The notes beneath the pieces are model-generated. The model made no database searches, was not told where the DNA came from, and was given only the letters and a program-made list of their open reading frames with translations. Position numbers and translations under genes: made by a program. Shown here piece by piece: positions 9,434 to 20,995 of a stretch of 32,520 nt of DNA (position 1 is the stretch's first letter; the number at the start of each line of letters is the position of its first letter). This DNA comes from Psilocybe azurescens (taxonomy: Eukaryota > Basidiomycota > Agaricomycetes > Agaricales > Agrocybaceae): the NCBI GenBank assembly GCA_023853785.1, contig JAJIRX010001043.1, positions 1 to 32,520 on the forward strand, in the 5' to 3' direction.

Positions 9434-11050
9434 GGTAATCAACGAAAGGACCCAAGCTCGTCGTCTGAAACGACTCCCCACCGCTTATCACATGCCCCCA
9501 GGCCCTATCCGAATATCCGATCCAACCTGCACGGAGCTCGAGACTCTCAATTCCGTCTCCAAACATACATCTAGACCAATATTTCCGATCTATATTTTCT
9601 TCAGAAATCATTCCTTCAAAGACTTGAGGAAGGAATCCAAAATGGCTTATCTACGAGCAATCCAATTAAACAGCAATCTGCCAGACCCCGGATGTATCTT
9701 GCACCATGGAAGCCGAGTCTTCTCCAACACCTTCGATGTCGGTAGGCCGAGCCGGGTTCCTGTTATTCCGAATGGAAGGTCCGTTCCATACGAATATTCA
9801 TGTTCATCGGTATTCTAGAACGAAATCGCACCGTCAATGCGGAATGGCCCGCCACTACTTTGGCGGAACGCAGATCATCCCAACCGACGGACTACGGTTC
9901 CCATCTGTGAGCGCTTGGCTTTCCATTCCAACAAAATCCATCGGCGGTACTGCTCGATCATACTCATGTGAATGTCCACTGGCGTCTCGCGTATATGCAA
10001 CAAGTTTCTGTGCCAACGAGCCTACCCGCACGCAATTTCGATTCTCCACACTGCAACGCTTGAAATTGGTTTCGATCTAATTGTTTCCGCCATCTTGGGC
10101 CTTGGTATTTCAATTTCTTTAGTATTCCGGACCCATTGCAAAGCCCATGATTTCCTCACCTTCATGGCATTAGGGATCGCCGTGGATCGTCAACTACACG
10201 GTACACCTGGTTTCAAGCCTTTCTCGACACAGGAGCCACTTTTTGAACTGTGCGTTATTATTTTTCTGGATATCTAGGCTTCCAGCACCTTCGACTGGAG
10301 TATCAAGCACGATGAGCTCTCGCGCCGAGCTATTTGGTCAGGCAGACCGGAGTCTTTGTATAACGTCATCTTGATCTCATAACTAACTGTCTCGAGTCTC
10401 GACTTCAAGTATCTACACCTTCACAGATATCTTTTCCCCACAGGGTTCGAATTCGAGTTGGAAGTCCATGTCGACCCCTTGTATTTCGCGAATCTAACGT
10501 TGAGATGCCCTTCAGAATTTTACACATAAGTAAATCTCTCCACAAGAAATGTCATTGCTTTACCTCTCCCTCTGAACTCCATGACTCAGGCTCTGAATTG
10601 ATTTCCACTCAAAAGAGTCAAAGCTGTCTGGCTCAACCACACCGTTCTCATCGACGAATCTCTGCATTATTACCTCCTAGTCGTCCAATCACCTCAAACG
10701 CAAAGCTAACGTTTAACCCTCCTGCTCCTGAGGTTGGGAGTCGCTTCCCAGGCGAGCTTCGGATCACCAGCCCTAACTATATCTTTACAACGGCGGAAGC
10801 GGTTTCCAGCCATGATTACTAGGTGTAGGGGTTTTTAACTGTCAATTAGCTCTTCCAACAGTAAATAAAGAGTCCTGTTAACCAGCCACATTCTCCATTA
10901 CACTTACAGCCTCCGCATCCTCCGCTCCGCAATGGCGGCGGCTTCCCAGCAACAAGTACTAGGCGGAGGGTTCTCTGCACCTTCTCAAGTCCACTAAATT
11001 TATTTAATGCCTACCATCGTTTCCCCGTTCCCGGGTGAGAGCCACACCTA
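9434..11050. other. unresolved stretch with coding-like patches, no assembled gene
   Basis: Upstream of the kinase start, several plus-strand frames look coding for 20-40 codons each but in changing frames, most clearly FEFELEVHVDPLYFANLTLR at about 10,447-10,510 and VKAVWLNHTVLIDESLHYYL at about 10,617-10,680. A different plus frame is open from 10,364 to 10,822 (153 codons, Ser/Pro-rich). I cannot join these into a gene. A spliced gene with frame errors or a relic would both fit. Confidence 0.35.
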
Positions 11051-11199
11051 ATTAAAATGGCGCATTGAATAATTATGTAATTTAAAAATCGAAATTTACA
11101 CAGATTTGTATCAGACGTTGACACCATATTAAAATGGTGCTTTGAATATTATGTAATTATATAATTTAAAAATTGAAATTTACACCGGTTTGGTTCAGA
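11051..11199. repeat. AT-rich tandem duplication, period about 77 bp
   Basis: Copy 1 (11,051-11,115) and copy 2 (11,128-11,199) share ATTAAAATGG, TTGAATA, ATTATGTAA, AATTTAAAAAT, GAAATTTACAC and end TCAGA. They differ by a few substitutions and a short AT-rich insertion in copy 2. Confidence 0.7.
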
Positions 11200-12083
11200 T
11201 TTTGTTTGTTATCTCTAAGTTCAACTTATCTTATAACCACCATCACCACCACCGCTACCTCCATTCATTATGCCATTGAAGATGAGATAAACTGTCCGTG
11301 TTAGGACCGAGTATTCCTCCCTTGTAGGTGTGACTGTTTTAACAGCCAACGGTTTGTTTGCTGAGGGTATATGTTCAGCAGGCGAGGGGTTAATGAGTGC
11401 CTATATTTCCACGATGACCAGCGTGATCGAGAAGCGCAAAACCGGGGGGCGACGGAACGTTGATGCGAAGACGGAAAGTGGATGTGGAGAGACGGATAAC
11501 GATGAGTATGTGAGCGATTTGCGATGTAAGGTAAACTTTGACGATATGATGACGTACAAATTTCAGATGAATTTAGTTTTAGAGGTTTTGTTTTTAGAGC
11601 AAGTAGGTGTGTAAGAAGCAAGTTGTGATTTTCGCTGAGGTCAAAAACCGACCTCGTACCAAATAATTGTATGCTACTTAAATATGTTTCCCTATGCTAA
11701 ATTTTATATACTTGGTATCTTTCCAAGCGTTTGAAGCGATTGGTTGTAGGTCCGTTGAGTGCCTGGCTAAAGTAATAGCTTGTCGGCTATTCCGCTTTTC
11801 TTTTCCTGGGCCTCTGGATTCGTGTGGAAGTGCGGATAGAGATATGTGAATTTGATTCGATGTGGATGCGGATGTGATCTGATCGAGTCGATGAGTCGAT
11901 GATCTATTTTTGTACTGGGACGACGTTTAGGCAGTTTTGAACAATGTCGGGCTATTTGAATTGTTCACCTTTGGTGTGATTGATCTTTCCTTTGAAGCCG
12001 TTATGCCGCTTTCCGTGCTGAGACAGAACGGATGTTCTACACCATCCTCTTTGTCATTTAATGTGCCCTCATCTCCCAGTCCC
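11200..12083. other. intergenic, no supported gene
   Basis: A plus-strand frame at 11,330-11,614 and its minus-strand shadow are open, but neither has a recognisable product or a good start. 11,620-11,940 shows nothing coherent. The stretch just before 12,084 may hold an upstream exon of the next gene. Confidence 0.45.
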
Positions 12084-13548
12084 ATGCTAATGGACAAGGA
12101 GAAGGATGAAAGAAGTTTTTAGCCCGTCAGGCAGAACTCGCCAGGGGATACAGGGAGAAGGCTCGAGCTGAGAAAGAAAAGCTAATTGCAGAAAGAAAGA
12201 AGGAAAATAGACAGGCGGAGGAGAAGGAGAAGGAACAGGTGGAGGCAAAGGTGAAGGCAGATGCAGAGGCAATGGCCAAGGCGGCAAATCCCAGGAATAA
12301 GACAAGGCCCAAACCCAGACCCAAGGCCAAGGCCAAGGTGTTTGCAGATGCTGATGCGGCAGATGTAGATGTGGAGGCGGAGGCGGTGGATGCAGAGGTG
12401 GAGGCAGCAGATGCGGATGTGGAAGCGGCAGATGCAAGGGTGAAGGAGAAGGAAAAGACTGCAAAAGGTAGGTTAGGGGCTGAGGAAGCGGGGCCGGGGA
12501 GGTGGCGACAGAGCCTGCTATGGCGGTGCCGGGAAGAGATGGAGGTGGATGTGGATGTGGGGGACAAAGTAACGGTGATGATGGCAGAGATGTTGGAGAG
12601 GAGAAGAGGGAAAATGGGGAGGACAAGGAAAAGATGTGGGAGATGGAGGACCCTTCCTCCCAAATACAGTGGGACCATAGACTGAACACCCTTCGTCACC
12701 CGATCACCACCGGTAAGCCCAAAACCTACTCTTGCCATGATTTTTACCTTACTATCCCTGGCTTATCATTTTATAGAGAACAATGATAGTGAAGAGGACT
12801 GCTCCCCGAAGAGACGGGGATGGGGTTAGACACAATTGTCGTCAAACCATGTATCCCCCCGGGTAAAGGGAAAAAAAAGGCTCTCCTGAGCCCGGAAGTT
12901 CCAAGTACGCTGCCATTCCTTTTTTCACAACTCATCACTGATTTTTTGTCTTTATATTGTAGAGAGTTTGAACAAAGGAAGCTTACGGATTCTACCGACC
13001 TTCTGCCATGCTTGAAATGTGTCATGAAGGGTTGGGATTGTGTTATTACGAAGAATCCGGATAATTGGAGCAGCTGCAACAAATGCCATTGGTCGAAGAG
13101 AAAGTGCACTCGCCCTTTAGAAGATGCGCCGCTACCAAAAAGGCCAAGGTGACAGCCCCTGCCGATCCTACCCTCATTTCCCGACCTCAGGCTGGAGGGA
13201 GTAAAAATATTGGTGTCGCCTCCACCTCCAAATCGACCTCCCGCACCCATTCTTCCTCTGCCTTTGCCAAGTCCACCACCGCCGTCCCACCTCTCCCATT
13301 TCCAAGTCCAGAAGCCGCCATTCCGCCTCTGCTCTTGCCAAGTCCACCACTCGGCATTCCACCCTTCCGTTGCTGGCACTTCCACCTCTGTCGCCACCAC
13401 CAGCCCAAAGTCGTGATCTCCATCGTCGCCAACTCGCCTATCCCCATCTCCGCTGCCACAATTGTCTATATCCGATAAAATCCTTTACCGTCTGGAGAGA
13501 ATCGAAAAGGCCTATCTATATAAGTTGTATAATATTCTGAGATTTTAA
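12084..13548 (+). pseudogene. Zn2Cys6-pattern protein with K/E-rich N-terminus, frame broken
   Basis: The putative start is ATG 12,084. After an apparent one-T slip in the T run at about 12,116-12,120, the frame continues as ARQAELARGYREKARAEKEK, a long charged coiled coil, then an Ala/Asp/Val/Glu minisatellite (12,340-12,440). Introns are likely at about 12,712-12,776 and 12,904-12,962. At 13,009-13,107 six cysteines are spaced CX2CX6CX11CX2CX6C (CLKCVMKGWDC, then CNKCHWSKRKC), the exact layout of fungal Zn2Cys6 binuclear clusters, which usually bind DNA in the nucleus. A Ser/Pro-rich region follows. The C-terminus (KILYRLERIEKAYLYKLYN, stop 13,546-13,548) looks like a short coiled coil. At least four frame changes are needed, so coordinates of inner exons are approximate. 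The target and role are unknown. Confidence 0.6.
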
Positions 13549-13580
13549 AACGATAGTTGATTTGTTCCCACACCTTTTGG

Positions 13581-15960
13581 CTGGCGATATATTTCTGACA
13601 GAAATTTATCGACCTTCTTGGTGGTTGTCATCAGGGCTGCTCTGATGATGAAGAGAAAAAAATTTTGGGGGAGCAGGGGTCCCTTTTTCTATCACAGCCA
13701 TGGCACCCACGCTCTCACATGTGACCTGACCAACCAAAAGACACCCAAGTTGGCCCATGCTAGATGAGAGCCATGTTTGTTCGACAAACAAACATATATG
13801 ACCAAAGTCTTGGGGGGCGAGCTGTGATAACTCTGAACGTGAGAAGACCAAGACAAAAATTGCATGACCTGTTTCTCAACAAGGAAGGCCTTCAGGCCCA
13901 CAATTGAAATCCTGGCCCGGTCCAAGGACACCTTTCTGTCATGCGACCGATTTTTTCCCTTTTTAGAAAAATTTCCCGTCAGCCAGATTTCACTTTTGCT
14001 GGCTCCAGGTGAGTTTTTTGCGTTTTCTCAATGAGAAAAGAAGCAAACAACATAATTTAACGTGATTCAGGGTTGGGAGAGTCGGCCCCACATTTTAGGT
14101 TTATAGCACAGCCACTTAAAGTGAGCCAGAACGATGGATAATGGGAAGACATAATTATGCCTTTGAGCAAGCAAGCTGGCTGGCCGGTGTGCATGTATCC
14201 TTTCTGTCTCATCAGCTCACTTGCTTGAGCTCAGTTGGGCCCAGCCCAGCTTACCCCATGAACTCCATCAGACCATGTTATCTGTTGGCAATATATTTCT
14301 AAAAAAATATATCGACACTTTGGTTTTTCTTGGCCCAGGGCTTTATAGGATCTGAAAGTTTCTCACCATGGTCTGATAGATCAAGGAGAGCTGTGTTCAT
14401 TGTCGCTCATCGGCTCACTCACTTATGCTCAGTCGGCTCATCTTTTTCACAGGCTCCAGCTGACCATATCTGCTGGCAATATATTTCCAAAAGAAATATA
14501 TTGACATTTGTGTTTTTCTTGGCCCCAGAGCTCTTTGATCTAAAAAGTCTGTCAGCATGGTCTGATACATCAAGGAGCCCTGTGTGTATTTTTGCTCATC
14601 AGCTCACTTACTTGCACTCAGCTGTGCTCACCCTTCTCAATTAGCTGCATCTGACTGTGTCGGTCAGTCGGTGATATATTTCAAATAAAAATATATCGAC
14701 ATTTTTGTTCTTCTTGGAGAAAGGGCTGGGCAAGGTTTGTTGAGTTTTTGTCGATGGGAAAGGAACAGAATGACACAATTTGACTGGATTCAGTGTGAGG
14801 AGAGCTGGCCTCACTTTTTTGTTTGTAGCACAGCCACCTGCCATGAGGTCCACGGATAGATATAGCAAAAATAGTTATGCCTTTGGTTGATTGGGCAGGG
14901 TGCCAGTGTATGTATGCACCTTATATTTTGGGCAGTTGGCTAAGTATGACATAGCCATGGGCCTTATACAGGTGCCTGTCAGCATTGTCTGACTGGTCAA
15001 GTATGTCTGTGCTCACCTTTCCCTATGAGCTCCATATGATGATGCCAGTTGGCAATATATTTCTAAAAAAATATTGACATTTTGGTTTTTCTTGGCCCAG
15101 GGTGGTTTGAGCTAAGATTCTATCAGCATTGTACGTCAGGCCAAGGGGATCTGTGCTCCATATTGCTCATCAGCTCACTCACTTGGCGCTCACTTGCACT
15201 CTGCTTCTCCTGTGAGCTCCATCTGGCCATGTCAGCTGGTGACAAAGGCCCAGGGCTGTATATGATGCATAATCTGATAGATCAAGGACATCTGTGTTCA
15301 TTATTGCTCATCAGCTCACTCACTTGCATTCAGTTGTGTTCGCCTTCCCCAGCAAGCTGCATATGACTATGTCAGTTGGCCATATATTTCTAAAAACAAA
15401 ATATCGACATTTTGTTTTGTTTGACCCAAGGCAGCATGATGCAAAAGTCTTTTTGGCTTGTTCATTATTTCTCATTAGCTCACTCACTTGCGCACAGTTG
15501 TGCTCACCCTCCCCATGAGGTCCATGTGACTATGTTGATTGGCGATATATTTCCAAAAAAATATCAACATTTTGCTTTCTTGGTCACAGCCAAGTTCAGA
15601 ATCTCATCAGGGCAGGATTGGATTGGCAATGGAAAAACATAAAGTTCCAAGGTATGTACAAGTAAATAAACAAGGGCAGATCATCAGCCTTGAATTTATT
15701 GAACATCTCACAACGAGCACATTGACTAGCAAAGTGGTTGACAGACATCAAGCGGTGTCATGCTCACTGTGAATTTTACTGGAACAGGGATGTCGATATA
15801 TTTCAAGAAAAATTTATCGAACATCTCATAATGAGTAGATAGACAAGAAAAGTGGTTGACCAACGTCAAGCAGCATTATACTCGCTGTGAATTTTTACTG
15901 GAACAGGAATGTCGATATATTTCCAATAAAAATTTATTGAACATCTCACAATGAGTATAT
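13581..15960. repeat. complex tandem repeat array with nine recurrent hairpins
   Basis: Degenerate units of about 185 bp (clearest at 14,287-15,560) share GGCAATATATTTC, an arm ending ATATATCGAC, TTTTTCTTGGCCCAGGGC, and TGCTCATCAGCTCACTCACTTG. From 15,697 a different unit of about 120 bp takes over (GAACATCTCACAATGAGTA, AAGTGGTTGACCAACGTCAAG, CTGTGAATTTTACTGGAACAG). The AT-rich imperfect palindrome GTCGATATATTTC-n-GAAATATATCGAC is common to both unit types and occurs at about 13,584, 14,287, 14,475, 14,670, 15,051, 15,378, 15,541, 15,792 and 15,911. Frames open in this array are incidental. Confidence 0.75.
13985..14930. repeat. long-range duplication inside the array (two copies of a 220-bp block)
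   Basis: 13,985-14,205 and 14,705-14,930 share, in the same order, a stretch ending CAATGAGAAAAG / CGATGGGAAAGG, then TTCAGGGTTGGGAGAGTCGG / TTCAGTGTGAGGAGAGCTGG, then TAGCACAGCCAC, then TTATGCCTTTG, then GTGTGCATGTAT / GTGTATGTATGC. The blocks flank four of the 185-bp-type units, so the array has a higher-order structure. Confidence 0.65.
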
Positions 15961-17003
15961 TGACTATCATCAATATAACGGCTGTAAAAAGGTACAAGCA
16001 GGTTATCAAGGATGCCACATTGGAGTTCATCATACACTCAAAAGTTAAGCTAAATATTATATTTTCATTTTCGATTTTCACTGAAATCTTTTCACATTTG
16101 CATAGGTATAATATAGGTCCATCAACACACAGAATTTCCAAGAGATTGGTGGACCACCTTAGGTTCCCACCCCTGGTTATGACAGGTGACATGAACTGAT
16201 CAAATCACGCCCCTAGTTTGTATCGCCTCCCCCTGTTTGCCTTACCCGCAGCCATTCCTCTGCCTAAGTCCCGAATTTAAAATAAAAATAAAAAAATCTT
16301 GAACCTACCATAGATTAGACTAGATAATAGATTAGACTGAGCTTCCTAGATGTCAGACGTTTCGGACCTTGCCCACCGTCAGGTACCGCTGCCGGTCGAT
16401 CAACCGCCACCCGTCAACGTTCAACTCAGACAATAGTCGGCATGCTGTTCCCCGCCCATTCCCCGCCATCATTTCGGCCGCTTCGGCCGACTGGTAAGTG
16501 CGCTGTTCCCTTAAACAGATGACTTCCTTTTTCAGTTCCGCTAGTCAGCTTCCGCCCCTCCCTCTCTTTTCAGTTCAGCTCAGTTTTCTACCCCGCCTTT
16601 CATCCCATTTCAATTACTATGCACACATCAAATACATCTATTGCATTCCATTTCCAAACATATTAATCTACATAGTATTGTAATGATTAAATGATAGTAA
16701 AAGTAAATACATTTTAGCAACATTAGTTATTCTGACCTTCTACAGAGCACTGTGTGCACTGTGCTCAACGATGCCCTCTACGGAAGCTGGGGGAATGTAC
16801 TCCCACTGGTCAGTTTTTTTAGGTACGGTGTTCTCACAGGTTCAGCCGCAATCACGCCACTGACACCTGTCATCTATCAGCGCCACCTTAGTTCCGCGAG
16901 GCACGTACCTTGTATCCCTGTGCCTGTTCTCCTTTCACCATCATCACCATGACCTCTCCTCTTCTTGGTGTTGTCGTCGCTCCTCCCCTCGGCACGTACT
17001 TCG
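15961..17003. other. no gene seen between array and KDZ locus
   Basis: AT-rich to 16,100, then mixed. A short direct repeat ATAGATTAGACT occurs twice near 16,310-16,340. There are pyrimidine-rich tracts near 16,540-16,620. The 5' boundary of the KDZ element should lie here, but I found no terminal inverted repeat pairing with sequence after 20,500. Confidence 0.5.
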
Positions 17004-20000
17004 ATGGGTAAGCGCAAGGGCCTCTCCAGAGGCGTAATGGTCGTCTGCGGCACCAGCTTCGGAGTGCACCAATCATCGCACCCTGCAACGAAACACATCA
17101 AGCTCAACAGGAGTTCGAGACAACTGGCTCAAGAAAAGTCGATCGCCAGGTTCAACTAGCAAGTGAGTACTAATCTGCATGCTCTTCAGTAACACTTAAC
17201 CATAGATTTTGATAGGCCTTAGCTTTCAAGAACGTGAAGACTTGTTAGCAAATCAGGAGAATGATATGGACTTAACCGACCAGGCGTGGGTGGACATAAA
17301 CGAGGAGGCATTCCTTCGACCGCCGCCAGGAGAAGAAGGCTTTTTCTCGAGCCATGCAGGTGGGGAGGCTCAGTTGCAGGATCTTTTTCTGGATACCCTC
17401 GCCGAGCAGTAAGTCTATTGAATTTCAGTCCATTTAGTTCGTAGAAGTGATATCACGTCTTTGAGGAAACGGACTGACCATCGGACACGACGGGATAGAG
17501 TGGAGCGACAGGTTCAGGCCTGGAAATCTGTAATGCCCCACCTTTGCGATGCATTCCTCAAGTTCAAATCTCAAGGCCCCCAACTAGGAACGGAAACGAG
17601 ATTGAGTGGAGAATAGAGGTCATCTCTCTAGAAGGTCGTTAGAATTTTCAGCTTTGAGACGCTCTAACCATTTCTTGATAGGTCGTGGAATTTGTACCTT
17701 TTTCACTCATCCACCGCTGTGTCTGCTGCTGTCACCCTTGTCGAATTCGGTGTTATTGCGACATCCCCTGAACAACCAAAATTGGGATTTTCCATCAAAA
17801 CATTGCGTTTTTACCAGCAACTTCGTCGGGTATCTCCTCGTTTTAGCTTAGATGCTTTCGCTAAGGCACTGAATCATTATCACTATGTACGTTGACTGTG
17901 AATGTCTCTTTTTAATTCTAACTGATCTTATCAGGTTCCTCATAAAGTGTATCTTGCTGACCAGCTCAGTAATGCATACGATTGTTACCTTGAAATCAAC
18001 CGAGCTGTTGACAACCTCATCACAAGAGAACTGGGATGGTCCGAATCTTCTGAGAAACAAAATATCTGCCCTCCGTGCCTCTATGAGGTAGAAGACAAAC
18101 CAGCCTTGAAGTTTCGCTTTCCTAGCTACCATGGACGGTAACAATTCCCTCAAACTGGTCGACAGTGCATTTCGTGCCGGCTTGGTTCGCACTGACACTC
18201 GCAAATCTGTATCACCACGTTGGATTTCTCCAGATGAGGTCGACATCTTCAAGGATGAGGTCAAGAAGGTAAGCTCATATACAGAATGAGTAAGCTATTC
18301 CTAACAATGATTCCAGTCTCCACCAAAACCGTCAGCTTCAGCCATCCTCAGGTCCCCACCATTCTTCCAACATTCCCACCCCACCTGTTCCTCCTGAAGA
18401 TTTGATGAGAGAACGGGGACCATCACAGCCTTTACTTGCAGGAGCCGCTCCGGATTCTCATGAATTTTCAGATCTCAATTCCAACGAGATTGCATGGCTC
18501 AACGTTACGGAACATGACGAGTTGGCAAAATGTCTCAACACCTGTGTGGATCGGTGGAAGAACGCAGGCCCTGAGGCACGAAAGAAAATGTTCGCGCTAT
18601 TCGCCATCGCCGGAATCTTTTGGCTGTCTGCCGTCATGGACACGTACTTGTCATTTCGCGACATGATTCGTAGCGGAGAACTGTAAGTCCTTCCTTCCCT
18701 TTTTGACAGAACGAGATACTAACCTTTCTAGTTTAGAATGAAATATCCCCTTGCAACTGTCAAGCGCCTCCTTGAAGATTTCGGATCCGACATCTGTCTT
18801 GGCTACGACATTATGTGTGCTTTTATGACGACTTTGAAGAGAAGTTGCCTGGGTGAGAAAATGGTGGCCTTGCGTCTCAGTGGCATCGTGCCTTCGTTTC
18901 ATGGTCACGTGCACAACCGATACTGTCAGGTACAGTGGCACCCTCTGTATGTCGAGGGTGTTGGGCTAGAGGATTTTGAGGAGTGTGAACGAACATTCTG
19001 TCGTTCCAACGAATTGGCCTCAGTTACCCGTCTGGCGACGCCCTTACCACCGCCAGCAACATATTGACGAACACTTCCGTTTTCATGATCTTGACAAGCT
19101 TACTGCTTCAGGTTAGTCTATAGTTTGTCTATCTGGTTGTCCTGACTAATCATTATATCAGGAAATTTTATCTATCAGAACTACCGTCAAGCTCTGGAAA
19201 ACATTGCGATTTACACACCCCGCCTTGCCGAGCTTTCGTCAAAGCTGAAGGTTGGTGCTGAAGACTTGAAAACTATCTGAAGGATGAACGTATATACCTG
19301 GCCGGTCTACGTGCAGAGCCAACAGAAGAGCAGGCGCTAGGCGGAATATATGGAGCTTCTATTTGATCTGGATCAATACAAGTGAGTTCTTTTTGCTATG
19401 TTTCATTTCTATATTTTATGACCATATTCAGGGCGAAAGCGACGCCGCTAATGCATTGTATCGTGACCGTGATCGTCTCATGATCAAGGAGGGCTACACT
19501 GGCTCCCAGATTACGAAAATCACGACCCAGTATCGTACCACCTTTCAGCGCTGGAATGCGAAGCATGAAGAGGTCCTTCAGTACGAGGAGGCCAACAACA
19601 TTGCAGTCAGATGGGCTCCTACAATGCCTGAATACGACCAGGGTCTGATCATCGTTCGCCGAACGTAAATATCGTCGGGCGCTCGACGACCTCGAGAGGT
19701 TGGTAGTACAACGTCTTTTGAGATGACGAAGCTTGGCATGAGCGGTGTTGGTATGTCATTCAGATTTTTTAACTTGAAGTCTGATTCTGATATTTGCGAT
19801 AAGGGTACAAGCTTCGTGAAAAGATCAGTAAATCTCTCAAGACTCGAGCAGATGCTATTCAGTCGGCTTTGAAACGCTATAATGAAGCTGCTGCGTTGAT
19901 GGTACCGCCACGAGCTTCACTGAACTGGGACTCAGTCGTTGCCGCCGTTAACCTGGCCGACTTTGACCTACTACGGGATACTCGACAAGACATTCGAACG

Positions 20001-20501
20001 ATGGATTGGGCCCAGCCGGCCAATCGTGAGGCCATGGTGATGTATTTTCAGATCAAGCGGGCAAAAGAAGAGATTCTTCGCCTTAATGTAGAAATATGTC
20101 GGCTGCTCACCTTTCTCTTCGATGACCATATTGACCACTATCGGGCAGTATGTGCTAACATCATAGTGAACACTCCTCTCGCTGCCGAAATCTCTGCCCG
20201 GTGGCAGTATCATAGTCAGCTTCACGAACAGATTATCAGTCGCCTTCATCAAGCAAGTCAGCTCGAAGGCTTCAGTGGCTCTTTGTTCCCTGGGCGGCGG
20301 AAAGGTCGTGACCCTTCTCTGCACATCGATGTCCCACCTCCTGCCTGGGCAATAGACATATTGGGTCTTGGACAGACTGACATCATAGTTACTGAGGCTG
20401 AAGATGTGGTCCTCGAAGAAACATCTAATGTAGACTTCGATGTTGATACTGATGTATTCATAACACTCTTAGATAGTGTCTCTCTTGCGGATATCTCGTA
20501 G
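17004..20501 (+). pseudogene. KDZ (Kyakuja-Dileera-Zisupton) transposase gene, frame broken
   Basis: About ten exons with short introns can be followed from ATG 17,004 (MGKRKGLSRGVMVVCGTSFG) to the stop at 20,501, a normal size of roughly 950 codons. Order: HAGGE acidic segment; RRDRVERQVQAWKSVMPHL; FSIKTLRFYQQLRRVSPRFS; DQLSNAYDCYLEI; ICPPCLYEVEDKP and MDGNNSLKLVDSAFR, which end the CxC-type cysteine domain; SPRWISPDEVDIFKDEV; then the catalytic part with CRHGH in a shifted frame, GYDIMCAF (about 18,803-18,826), RLSGIVPSFHGHVHNRYCQV and EECERTF (about 18,978). The C-terminal helical region (LERLVVQRL, TKLGMSGVG, RAKEEILRLNVEICRLLTFL) is open from 19,869. KDZ enzymes are DDE-type transposases of eukaryotic DNA elements. 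Some eight or more one-base slips interrupt it, yet residues between slips stay conserved, so it is either recently dead or mis-assembled. Confidence 0.85.
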
Positions 20502-20607
20502 ATTTATATAAGACTTAGATATTACGTGTTAAACCTTCAGTATAGTATTGGAGAATATACTTTTTGTGTTCGAACAAAGACATAATGTTGAAATGGCTCG
20601 AAATGGC

Positions 20608-20995
20608 TCGAAAATATGTTAATGCTGGATGCAAGCCTGTATTCAATGCCTATCGTACGTTAAAGCTTCATTACAATATGGATGAATATACTTGTTGCGC
20701 TTGAATGAAGGCATAGTGTTTAAATAACTTGAACATGTCGAACATAAACTCGTATATGTAAATATGTAATGCCTACTTCATCGAGACGTTTTTGAAACGG
20801 TTCGAAAATATGTTAATGCTGAATGCAAGCCTGTATTCAATGCCTATCGACGTTAAAGCTTCATTACAATATGGATGAATATACTTGTTGCGCTTGAATG
20901 AAGGCATAGTGTTTGAATAACTTGAACATGTTGAACGTGAACTTGTAGTATATGTAAGTATTCAATGCCTGCTTTATCGAGACGTTCAACCTCTC
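20608..20995. repeat. tandem duplication, period about 194 bp, behind the KDZ gene
   Basis: Copy 1 (20,608-20,801) and copy 2 (20,802-20,995) share TCGAAAATATGTTAATGCT, GCAAGCCTGTATTCAATGCC, AAGCTTCATTACAATATGG, and end in ATCGAGACGTT. Copies differ by few substitutions and short indels. A shorter ATGGCTCGAA doublet sits directly in front (20,593-20,611). Confidence 0.85.

Noticed and set aside
10220..10243. FLDTGATF, resembling a retropepsin active site
   Set aside because: The frame stops immediately after it, the flanks show no protease or retroelement similarity, and an eight-residue match can be chance.
11301..11621. Overlapping open frames on both strands
   Set aside because: Neither shows convincing codon bias or homology. 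The plus frame lacks a good start.
12087..12738. Two antisense frames of about 200 codons
   Set aside because: Low-complexity mirror images (Ser/Leu/Pro and Ala/Ser runs) of the K/E-rich and A/D/V/E-rich coding strand.
13581..15960. CRISPR-like array
   Set aside because: Repeats are long, degenerate and without uniform spacers, and the host is clearly a eukaryote.
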